From: Clostridia bacterium | Lineage (GTDB): Bacteria; Bacillota; Clostridia; Christensenellales; Borkfalkiaceae | Reading direction: 5' to 3' | Length of the DNA stretch: 63,133 nt | Assembly (NCBI GenBank): GCA_021204625.1 | Contig: JAJPZA010000184.1 | Location: forward strand, 1 to 63,133 | Part shown: positions 24,535 through 31,785 of the stretch, in pieces | Layout: each line of letters opens with the position of its first letter | Numbering within the stretch: the first letter of the stretch is position 1 | The notes under the pieces: model-generated | The model's input: the letters and a program-made list of their open reading frames with translations, nothing else | Told to the model about the DNA's origin: nothing | Database searches by the model: none | Program-made: the position numbers and the translations under genes

Positions 24535-24563
24535 TTGAAAATCCCCTTCGGATATGGTATCAT
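24535..24563 (+). promoter_or_regulatory. Promoter at the start of the fhs upstream region
   Basis: TTGAAA and TATCAT are separated by 17 bp, with the same -35 context as the restriction-modification promoter. +1 would be about 24570, 250 nt ahead of fhs. Confidence 0.65.
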
Positions 24564-24569
24564 AGCTTC

Positions 24570-24735
24570 GTGATTTGCAAAGGGCGTATTGCGCCCTGCC
24601 GGCAGAGCGGCAGGGATTATGCGTTTTGGCCATGCGGGACATGGCCCGGACAGTGCGGGAAGTGCAATACGGGCTGGGGAAGCCGGGAAAACGGCAAGAA
24701 AATATTGCTTGTATGCGCATTTTGTTGGTTAAAGA
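24570..24735 (+). ncRNA. Candidate structured leader or small RNA upstream of fhs
   Basis: Downstream of the promoter there is a nested hairpin (GCGTA/TATGC enclosing CCCTGCC/GGCAGGG, 24583-24624). A perfect GGCCATG/CATGGCC hairpin follows (24628-24646). A GCAATA/TATTGC pairing (24664-24669 with 24705-24711) encloses a further GC hairpin. No frame with a ribosome binding site explains the region. I cannot match it to a known riboswitch, including the tetrahydrofolate class. It may be an independent RNA, because fhs has its own promoter just downstream. Confidence 0.45.
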
Positions 24736-24736
24736 G

Positions 24737-24767
24737 TTGTACTTTTTTGGGTTGCATATGATATAAT
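24737..24767 (+). promoter_or_regulatory. Second, extended -10 promoter of fhs
   Basis: A TGATATAAT extended -10 (24759-24767) has a poorly spaced TTGTAC 19 bp upstream. Start is about 46 nt before the fhs ATG. Confidence 0.55.
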
Positions 24768-24819
24768 CAAATGCAAGTAATATAATTACGCGTGCAGGCG
24801 GAAGCAGAGAAGGGCAGAA

Positions 24820-26481
24820 ATGTTATCAGATATAGAAATCGCGGAAAGCTGCAGGATGCAGGACATAAGAGAGATAGGCGCAAAGCTCGGCCTTTCAGAG
24901 GATGATCTGGAGCTGTACGGAAAGTACAAGGCGAAGATCAATCTCAAGGACGTGAATCCAAAGTCCAGGCTGGTGCTGGTCACGGCCATCAACCCCACGG
25001 CAAGCGGGGAGGGCAAGACAACTGTCTCAATTGGCCTTGCAGACGGCATGAGCAGGCTGGGAGTGAAAGTGTGCCTGGCTTTAAGGGAGCCTTCCTTGGG
25101 GCCCGTGTTCGGAGTCAAGGGCGGAGCAGCCGGAGGCGGATATGCACAGGTCGTTCCCATGGCGGACATCAACCTGCATTTCACCGGAGATCTGCATGCC
25201 ATAACTTCCGCAAACAATCTGCTGTGCGCAATGATAGACAACCATCTCCTCAGGGGAAATGCCCTGGATATTCAGGAAGTGTATTTCAGAAGATGCATGG
25301 ATATGAATGACAGGGCCTTGAGGGAGTTTGAGATAAAGGGCAAAGCCGGGAACATGAAAGGCTGCGCGGACTACACGAGGACGGACGGGTTTGAGATCAC
25401 GGCAGCCTCAGAGGTCATGGCAATCCTCTGCCTTGCAACGGATCTCGGAGACCTCAAGAAGAGGCTCGGAAACATCGTTGTGGGCGTGAACTCCAGGGGA
25501 GAGTATGTGAGGGCCAAAGACCTTCATGCGGAAGGCGCAATGGCAACCCTTTTGAAGGACGCCATAAAGCCCAACCTTGTGCAGACCCTGGAAGGAACGC
25601 CAGCCATCGTGCACGGCGGCCCGTTCGCCAACATCGCCCATGGATGCAATTCCGTAAGGGCCACATACACGGCCATGACCCTGGCGGATTATACAATCAC
25701 GGAGGCAGGATTCGGCGCGGATCTCGGGGCGGAGAAATTCCTGGACACCAAGTGCCGCATAGCCGGCATCCAGCCGGACTGCGTCGTAATAGTTGCAACC
25801 GTTAAAGCCCTCAAGCTTCACGGCGGGGCGGCTAAAGCAGATCTTTCTGCGGAAAATCTGGAGGCCCTCAGAGCCGGAATCCCCAACCTTCTCAAGCATA
25901 TAGAGAATATGAGGGACGTGTACAAAAAGCCGGTCATTGTGGCAATGAACAGGTTCGCAACAGACACCCCCGCAGAGATCCGGACGGTGCTGGACGCCTG
26001 CACCCAGGCGGGCGCGGAGGCCATCTTCACGGACGTCTTCTTGAAGGGCGGCGAAGGCGGCACGGAGCTGGCTAAAGCCGTTCTTAAGGCCTGCGAGGAA
26101 AAGAGCGAGCTCTGCTTCTCATATGACCTGGACGAGCCGTACAGGCAGAAGATAGAGGACATCGTAACGAAGATATACGGCGGAGACGGCGTGGATTATG
26201 AGCCGGCCGCAGAGGAGAAGATAGCAAATCTGGAGGCCCAGGGAATAAAAGGGCTGCCGGTAATTATTGCCAAGACGCAATACTCGCTCTCGGATGACCC
26301 CAAGAAATATGCGAGGCCCACAGGCTTCAGAGTGCATGTGAGGGATATCATATACAAGGGCGGCGCAGGATTTATTGTGGCTGTGGCGGGAGACATAATG
26401 CTCATGCCGGGCCTTCCCAAAGTTCCCTGCGCGGAGCATATAGACATCTCGGAGGACGGCGTAATTACAGGCCTTTCCTAA
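24820..26481 (+). CDS. fhs: Formate-tetrahydrofolate ligase
   Basis: This 553-aa enzyme makes 10-formyl-THF from formate, THF and ATP. It feeds one-carbon units to purine and methionine synthesis, and to the Wood-Ljungdahl route where present. The P-loop is TASGEGKTT at residues 60-68, a slight variant of the usual TPAGEGKTT. The REPSLGPVFGVKGGAAGGGYAQV stretch and FTGDLHAITSANNL block are diagnostic. The length is standard. It lies 120 bp before glnS on the same strand. The sequence immediately upstream has only a moderate ribosome site (AGAAGGG). Confidence 0.97.
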   Translation: MLSDIEIAESCRMQDIREIGAKLGLSEDDLELYGKYKAKINLKDVNPKSRLVLVTAINPTASGEGKTTVSIGLADGMSRLGVKVCLALREPSLGPVFGVKGGAAGGGYAQVVPMADINLHFTGDLHAITSANNLLCAMIDNHLLRGNALDIQEVYFRRCMDMNDRALREFEIKGKAGNMKGCADYTRTDGFEITAASEVMAILCLATDLGDLKKRLGNIVVGVNSRGEYVRAKDLHAEGAMATLLKDAIKPNLVQTLEGTPAIVHGGPFANIAHGCNSVRATYTAMTLADYTITEAGFGADLGAEKFLDTKCRIAGIQPDCVVIVATVKALKLHGGAAKADLSAENLEALRAGIPNLLKHIENMRDVYKKPVIVAMNRFATDTPAEIRTVLDACTQAGAEAIFTDVFLKGGEGGTELAKAVLKACEEKSELCFSYDLDEPYRQKIEDIVTKIYGGDGVDYEPAAEEKIANLEAQGIKGLPVIIAKTQYSLSDDPKKYARPTGFRVHVRDIIYKGGAGFIVAVAGDIMLMPGLPKVPCAEHIDISEDGVITGLS

Positions 26482-26601
26482 GGTATATTCCGCATCTTGC
26501 GGCATGAACGCACAGCCGCGGAAGAATTGAAGAATAGAAGATACGAAGAATGCGGGCCCCTCGCAAGGGCTCATGCACAGGCCGGACGGGCAGAAGAGAA
26601 T

Positions 26602-28269
26602 ATGGCAGAAGAGACCGAAGAAAAGAAGGAATATGAGCTCCCGGAGCCCACGAACTTCATAGAGCAGTTCATAAACGAGGACATAAAGACCGGGAAGTAC
26701 GAGGCCAGGGGAAACAAGATAATGGTGCGCTTCCCGCCGGAGCCGAACGGGTACCTGCACATAGGGCACATAAAGGCCATGTGCATAAACTTCGGGGTGA
26801 AGGAGAGGTACCACGGGGAGCTCAATCTGAGGATGGATGACACCAACCCCGCGAAAGAGGACTATGAGTACGTGAAGAGCATCGTGGAGGCAATCCACTG
26901 GATGGGCTTCGAGTATGACAGGCTGGTGTTTGCCTCGGACTATTATGACCAGCTGTACGAGATAGCTGAAAAGTACATAAAGGACGGGAACGCATACGTG
27001 TGCGAGCTCTCGCCGGAAGAGATAACGGCCACCCGCGGCACGCTTACGGAGCCGGGCACACCGTCCCCGTACAGGGACAGGCCCATAGAAGAAAATCTCC
27101 GGCTCTTCCGTGAGATGAAGGCCGGAAAGTATCCGGACGGGGCCATGGTTCTGAGAGCGAAGATAGACATGTCCTCGCCCAACATAAACATGAGGGACCC
27201 CATAATATACAGGATAGCCCATGTGGAGCATTACAGGACAGGCAACAAGTGGTGCATATATCCCATGTACGACTTCGCCCATCCCTTATCCGACGCCATA
27301 GAGGGAATAACCCATTCCCTGTGCTCGCTGGAGTTTGAAAACCACAGGCCCCTGTATGACTGGGTAATAGAAAAAGCCGGCTTTGCCCAGCCCGTTCCCA
27401 GGCAGATAGAGTTCGCAAGGCTCAACATAACCAACACTCTCATGTCCAAGCGCTACCTCAAAAAGCTCGTGGACGAGGGATACGTGAGAGGATGGGACGA
27501 TCCCAGGATGCCTACCATAATGGGCCTTCGCGAGAGGGGCGTGCCTCCCGAGGCGCTCAAGAAATTCTGCCAGGACGTGGGAGTCGCTAAAGTTTACTCC
27601 GTGGTTAACATAGCGCAGCTGGACAGCTGCATCCGCGACAATCTCAACGAGAACGCGGAGCGTGCCATGGCGGTCATAAACCCGCTGAAGCTTACGATAA
27701 CCAACTACACGGGAGAGGAAGAGCTGGATTTTGAGCGCAATCCTGTGAAGAACACGGGCACGAGAAAGATAAAGTTCACGGGCAGCGTGTACATAGAGAG
27801 AGACGATTTCGCTCTCGTTCCTCCTCCCAAATACAAGAGGCTTGTGAAAGGCGGCACGGTGCGCCTCAAGGGCGCGTACATAGTCCGCTGCGACGAAGTC
27901 ATCTGCGGAGAGGACGGAGAGGTCAAAGAGCTTCTCTGCACATACTTCCCGGAAACCAGATCCGGTTCCAGCGCGCCTTCGGCCGTAAAGGCAAAAGGCG
28001 TCATACAGTGGGTGGACGCGAAATACGGCAAGGACGCCGAATTCCGCAAGTACCAGCCCCTGCTGCTGGATGAGCAGTATCCGGACCAGGATTACGGCGA
28101 GAGGCTCAATCCGGACAGCGAGAAAGATTATTACGGCAAGGCGGAGCCGTTCTTAGCTGAGACGGAAGGATCATTCCAGCTCATGCGAGAGGGGTATTTC
28201 AAGCACAAGGCAGGCGACCCGCTTGTCCTGACCGAGATAGTTACCCTGAAGGACAGCTTCAACAAGTAA
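26602..28269 (+). CDS. glnS: Glutaminyl-tRNA synthetase
   Basis: This class I synthetase attaches glutamine to tRNA-Gln. The 555-aa length equals the standard GlnRS. The HIGH box is at 53-56 inside FPPEPNGYLHIGH, whose NG before YLHIGH separates GlnRS from GluRS. The KMSKS-equivalent is LMSKR near 270. An in-frame upstream extension is open, but the ATG at 26602 gives the expected N-terminus. The ribosome site is weak (AGAAGAG). GlnRS is not universal in Firmicutes, many of which use GatCAB, so its presence is a useful taxonomic clue. Confidence 0.95.
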   Translation: MAEETEEKKEYELPEPTNFIEQFINEDIKTGKYEARGNKIMVRFPPEPNGYLHIGHIKAMCINFGVKERYHGELNLRMDDTNPAKEDYEYVKSIVEAIHWMGFEYDRLVFASDYYDQLYEIAEKYIKDGNAYVCELSPEEITATRGTLTEPGTPSPYRDRPIEENLRLFREMKAGKYPDGAMVLRAKIDMSSPNINMRDPIIYRIAHVEHYRTGNKWCIYPMYDFAHPLSDAIEGITHSLCSLEFENHRPLYDWVIEKAGFAQPVPRQIEFARLNITNTLMSKRYLKKLVDEGYVRGWDDPRMPTIMGLRERGVPPEALKKFCQDVGVAKVYSVVNIAQLDSCIRDNLNENAERAMAVINPLKLTITNYTGEEELDFERNPVKNTGTRKIKFTGSVYIERDDFALVPPPKYKRLVKGGTVRLKGAYIVRCDEVICGEDGEVKELLCTYFPETRSGSSAPSAVKAKGVIQWVDAKYGKDAEFRKYQPLLLDEQYPDQDYGERLNPDSEKDYYGKAEPFLAETEGSFQLMREGYFKHKAGDPLVLTEIVTLKDSFNK

Positions 28270-28307
28270 GCCCCGTATCCATATACGTACAGGGCTTTGA
28301 ACGGGGG

Positions 28308-28403
28308 AGCCCGCAGGCTGAATGCGGGCGGATGACCCGCGCAGCGGGCAGAGAAAAGGCCCTCATAAGAGGGCGGGGGAAGCCCGGAAAGCGGGCATAT
28401 AGT
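28308..28403. other. Series of four short GC hairpins
   Basis: GCCCGC/GCGGGC, CCCGC/GCGGG, GCCCTC/GAGGGC and GCCCG/CGGGC follow each other at about 22-bp intervals, with purine-rich linkers and no T tracts. They occupy most of the 177-bp gap between glnS and the next gene. No coding frame explains them. Confidence 0.6.
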
Positions 28404-28446
28404 ACGGACGCAAACATACAGACCAGCATATGATAATGGGGTGCGT

Positions 28447-29646
28447 ATGACAGATTATATAGGCTTAATAGTGCTCATCGTATTGTGCGTAATAGCGCTC
28501 GTGGGATTCTTTATCGGCTTAGGCAAAGGCTTCATGGCTATAAGCTCCTGGGCCAATGAGTACGTCATCGGAACGTTTGGCGCCTTACTGATTGGAGTGT
28601 ATGCGGGGGATATTCTTGCAGAGACGGCAACATGGCTTTCCGCGCTCATAGTTATTGGCGCGGGCATAGTCATCATGCTTGTTTTTATGATTATTTCGGC
28701 GGCGTTCCGCAAGGGCTTTGCCAGAGGAGTGGCGGGCCACAGGCGCAAGCTGGGATACCTGCAGATGACAGACCTGGAAGAGAGCGACAAGGACATCATG
28801 GACGCCCTTGCCCGCAAGGATTACAGGACGTACAAGAAAAAGTGGCGCTCGCGCAGGAAGATGTCCAAGCAGCACCGCGGCGGATGGGGAGTCGTGGACA
28901 GGATTTTCGGAGCCATAACGGGCGCCGTCAAATATTTCGTCGTGGCAGCCCTCATCGTGGTTTCCTGTCTTCTCATCCTGGACATCACCCAGATCACCGT
29001 GAACGGCGAGGCAATCACACAGGCATATCTCGGGTCCATCTTCAACTCGAGCGTCTGGGAGTACATCCAGCCGTACATCCTGGACTTCATCCTCATGGGA
29101 ACCATCTTCGCATGCATCCGCAGGGGATACAAGGGCGGCCTGTTCTCCGGCCTGTGGACGATACTCGCAATCGCTCTGGTCATTCTCGGATTCTACGTAT
29201 CCTACGTGATAGTCTTCAAGAGCGGCACGTTTGACGGCACGACAGAGTCCTTTGCCAGCAGCGTCCTGGCGGGATACCTCGGAGAGGGAGACACGTCCAA
29301 TCTGATAGCCGGCATAATCCTCACGGCATTCCTGGGCATAATCTTCGCGATAATCATAATCCTTCTGGCCATCTTCATTCCGAAGGCCATAGAGGCCGCG
29401 CGTGAAACCAAGGTGTTCCACCTTGTGGACGGAGTTTTCGGTGCAATCGTTGTCACCGTGATAGTCCTTGCCGTGCTTCTGTTCGTATTCGGCCTCCTGT
29501 ACACGCTCAACGATCTCGACCCTCTGCCGGGAATCTTCAGCAAGATCGGCTCATACTTCGAGGGCGGCGTGTCCAAGTACTTCTACTCGATGAACTTCCT
29601 CAACGACTTCGGCTGGATACCCAACCTATCACAGTATTTCGGCTGA
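28447..29646 (+). CDS. Integral membrane protein with two CvpA-like halves
   Basis: This 399-aa protein has about eight hydrophobic segments. The first half begins IGLIVLIVLCVIALVGFF and contains GLGKGFMAI. The second half contains RRGYKGGLFSGLWTILAIAL. Both fit the TM-G-x-x-R/K-G-F pattern of CvpA-type proteins, so an internal duplication is possible. A basic cytoplasmic loop of about 50 residues (KKWRSRRKMSKQHRGG) lies between TM3 and TM4. The assignment is tentative. A GTG six nt upstream is in frame; the ATG at 28447 is equally plausible. A clear terminator follows. Confidence 0.65.
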   Translation: MTDYIGLIVLIVLCVIALVGFFIGLGKGFMAISSWANEYVIGTFGALLIGVYAGDILAETATWLSALIVIGAGIVIMLVFMIISAAFRKGFARGVAGHRRKLGYLQMTDLEESDKDIMDALARKDYRTYKKKWRSRRKMSKQHRGGWGVVDRIFGAITGAVKYFVVAALIVVSCLLILDITQITVNGEAITQAYLGSIFNSSVWEYIQPYILDFILMGTIFACIRRGYKGGLFSGLWTILAIALVILGFYVSYVIVFKSGTFDGTTESFASSVLAGYLGEGDTSNLIAGIILTAFLGIIFAIIIILLAIFIPKAIEAARETKVFHLVDGVFGAIVVTVIVLAVLLFVFGLLYTLNDLDPLPGIFSKIGSYFEGGVSKYFYSMNFLNDFGWIPNLSQYFG

Positions 29647-29673
29647 CGCCGGCAAACAATCACCAGATCTTTG

Positions 29674-29701
29674 CGGACAGGCCTAATGGCCTGTCCGTTT
29701 T
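29674..29701 (+). terminator. Intrinsic terminator after the membrane protein
   Basis: A perfect 10-bp stem with a TAAT loop (29674-29683 with 29688-29697), followed by TTTT. Confidence 0.9.
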
Positions 29702-29801
29702 GCAAAAAAACGCATGGATTGCATCATATGCCCGCGCATATGAGCGGACAAGCGATACGCGCAAAGGGCTTTGGGACCCGGCTGCGCATAAGGAGAATTG
29801 A

Positions 29802-30710
29802 ATGGCAAAACAGTATTCCGGCGTCTCAACGCTCCGCAAAGGAGATGCGTCGGATGAAATCACGGAGGGCTGCCTTATTCTGGAGGGAGGCGCCTTCAGA
29901 GGCCTGTACACGTCCGGAGCACTGGATGCTTTCATGGAAGAGGACCTCAACATGAGCTGCTCTGTGGGAATTTCCGCAGGGTCTCTCAACGGCATGAACT
30001 ACATTTCCGGGCAGATAGGCCGCTCCGGAAGGATGAACCTGCAGTACCGCCATGACGGCCGCTACTGCGGTTTCAGGGCTCTTGTGCAGAACAAGGGAGT
30101 CATAGGCTTCAAGTTCATATACGGCACAATGCCTAACGTGGAGGACTTCAACGGGGAGCGCTTCTATTCCCGCCCCATGAAGTTTTACGCCCAGATGGCA
30201 AGCCTTGAGACGGGCGGGGCGGAATACGTGGAGAAGAACTCCGGAACGGACATATGGCAGGCCGTAAGGGCATCATCCTCAATGCCGTACGTATCCAAAA
30301 AGGTTATAGTGGACGGCAAGCCCTATCTGGACGGCGGATGCGCGTGCAAGGTGCCTGTGGACTGGGGCAAAGAGCACGGCTATGACAAGACCGTAATAAT
30401 ACGCACCCGCGAGCGCGGCTGGCGCTATCCCGTAAAGGACAAGCCCTCAAAGATGCCGTACCGTTTCTACCGCAAATATCCAGAATTCGCGGAATCCCTT
30501 GCAACCACGGAAGTACGGCACAACGAGGCCTGCGCCCGCATGGAGCAGATGCATGACAACGGCGAAATCTTTGTCCTGTGGCCTTCGGAGCACGTCACCG
30601 TCTCCCGACTGGAAAAGGACATGGAAAAGCTGGGAGCCCTGTACTGGCTGGGCTACAATGACGCCAAAGCGGCCATCCCTGCCATAAAGGAATTCCTGGG
30701 AGCGAAGTAA
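29802..30710 (+). CDS. Patatin-like phospholipase
   Basis: This 302-aa patatin-fold acyl hydrolase has a Ser-Asp dyad: S58 in GISAG and D177 in the DGG motif (YLDGGCA). The oxyanion loop GGAFRG is at 29-34. Length and order fit the small bacterial RssA/YjjU-like group. It lacks a signal peptide, so it acts inside the cell, probably on lysophospholipids or acyl esters. AAGGAG precedes the ATG. It is separated from both neighbours by a terminator and a promoter. Confidence 0.93.
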   Translation: MAKQYSGVSTLRKGDASDEITEGCLILEGGAFRGLYTSGALDAFMEEDLNMSCSVGISAGSLNGMNYISGQIGRSGRMNLQYRHDGRYCGFRALVQNKGVIGFKFIYGTMPNVEDFNGERFYSRPMKFYAQMASLETGGAEYVEKNSGTDIWQAVRASSSMPYVSKKVIVDGKPYLDGGCACKVPVDWGKEHGYDKTVIIRTRERGWRYPVKDKPSKMPYRFYRKYPEFAESLATTEVRHNEACARMEQMHDNGEIFVLWPSEHVTVSRLEKDMEKLGALYWLGYNDAKAAIPAIKEFLGAK

Positions 30711-30819
30711 TCCGCCCGCACATATCGCTCTCCCAAAGACTCGAGGGGAGAACGGAAAAGCAGCAAAAATCCGCCGGCAGCGGCAAAGCGCAAAAGATTG
30801 CAAACATGGGCCGGGGGTA

Positions 30820-30848
30820 TGGACAAATCCCCCGTGCGGCATTAAAAT
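30820..30848 (+). promoter_or_regulatory. Promoter of rplI
   Basis: TGGACA and TAAAAT are separated by 17 bp. A perfect 18-bp palindrome (30863-30880, GGCCCCGCGGGGCC core) follows in the leader, immediately before the ribosome binding site. It could modulate translation initiation of this ribosomal protein. Confidence 0.6.
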
Positions 30849-30896
30849 ATACAAGCAGCAGACAGGCCCCGCGGGGCCTGCGAGAAGGAGACACAC

Positions 30897-31343
30897 ATGA
30901 AGGTTATATTATTGCAGGATGTGAAGGGCCAGGGAAAGAAGGGAGACGTGCTGGACGTGAATGACGGCTTTGCGCGCAACTACCTTGTGAAGAAGGGATA
31001 CGCAGAAGTGGCAACGGCAGCCAAGCTCAATGACATGAAGATGAAGAAGGAGTCCAATGATTTCCACAAGGCAGAGGAATTGGCTGCCACAAAAGCTTTG
31101 GCGGCTGAGATAAAGGGGAAGACGTTTGAAGTAAAGATCCGTGCCGGCCTAAAGGGCAAGGTGTACGGCGCCGTAACCGCACAGAACATAGCGGACGCCC
31201 TTTCTGCCGCCGGGTATGACATAGACAAGAAGAAGATAGTCTTGGACCAGCCCATAAAGCTTATCGGAGACTATCCCATCGACATCAAGTTCATGGAAGG
31301 CGTCCAGACCAAGATCATCATAAGCGTGGTGGCTGCTGAGTAA
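30897..31343 (+). CDS. rplI: 50S ribosomal protein bL9
   Basis: This is a 148-aa standard-length bL9. The N-terminal domain carries the signature [22 protein letters not shown], spanning about residues 8-29. It is followed by a long alpha helix and a C-terminal domain with [15 protein letters not shown]. It binds 23S rRNA at the base of the L1 stalk. AGAAGGAG precedes the ATG. In many Firmicutes it sits next to gdpP and dnaB; here it is alone, bounded by its own promoter and terminator. Confidence 0.97.
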   Translation: MKVILLQDVKGQGKKGDVLDVNDGFARNYLVKKGYAEVATAAKLNDMKMKKESNDFHKAEELAATKALAAEIKGKTFEVKIRAGLKGKVYGAVTAQNIADALSAAGYDIDKKKIVLDQPIKLIGDYPIDIKFMEGVQTKIIISVVAAE

Positions 31344-31403
31344 CAGCCCAAAAGTGCGGGCATACGGCCCATATGCCGCAGTCAATTTTATCGTGCAACA
31401 AAA

Positions 31404-31431
31404 AAGGGAGTCCGTTCAAGGCTCCCTTTTG
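31404..31431. terminator. Intrinsic terminator of rplI
   Basis: AAGGGAG pairs with CTCCCTT across an 11-nt loop. It is flanked by A's on the left and TTTT on the right. Confidence 0.75.
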
Positions 31432-31454
31432 AACAGTCAACTTTTATGCGAAAC

Positions 31455-31785
31455 AGCCCCGGCACATGACCAGTGGAGGCCGTCAGCTCCAATCTTGGAT
31501 ATAGCCCCGGGTCTTTTGGGGACCATCAACTCCAATCTTGGATATAGCCCCGGGTCTTTTGGGGCCGTCAACTCAAATTTTGGATATAACCCCGGACCTT
31601 TTGGGGCCGTCAACTCCGATCTTGAATATAGCTCCGGGTCTTTTGGGACCGTCAGCTCCAATCATGGATATAGCCCAGTCTCAAGAGCCGTCAGCTCAAT
31701 TGCATGAAACAGCCCCAGCATTATGCATGTCGGGGCCGTCAACTCATTATTTGGATATAGCCCCGGACCTTTTGGGGCTGTCAGT
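31455..31785. repeat. 42-bp imperfect tandem repeats with terminator-like hairpins
   Basis: About six to seven units share a CCGTCAACTCCAATC..GGATATAGCCCC..TTTTGGGG pattern with a period of 42 bp (one junction 43). Each unit contains an AGCCCC/GGGGCC-type stem around GGTCTTTT. The last lies against the stop codon of the leftward DUF2207 gene. One-base length changes break reading frames, so it is not coding. It separates two converging genes and looks like a reiterated bidirectional terminator. Confidence 0.85.

Noticed and set aside
24570-24735. RNase P RNA or tmRNA
   Set aside because: The conserved RNase P GAGGAAAGTC block and the tmRNA tRNA-like ends are absent.
31354-31707. Open frames across the 42-bp repeats that translate as glycine/proline-rich repeats
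   Set aside because: The frame depends on a repeat with a one-base length change, there is no ribosome site, and the repeats fold as hairpins.
31455-31785. CRISPR array
   Set aside because: Units are contiguous, diverge from each other and have no unique spacers; there are no cas genes.
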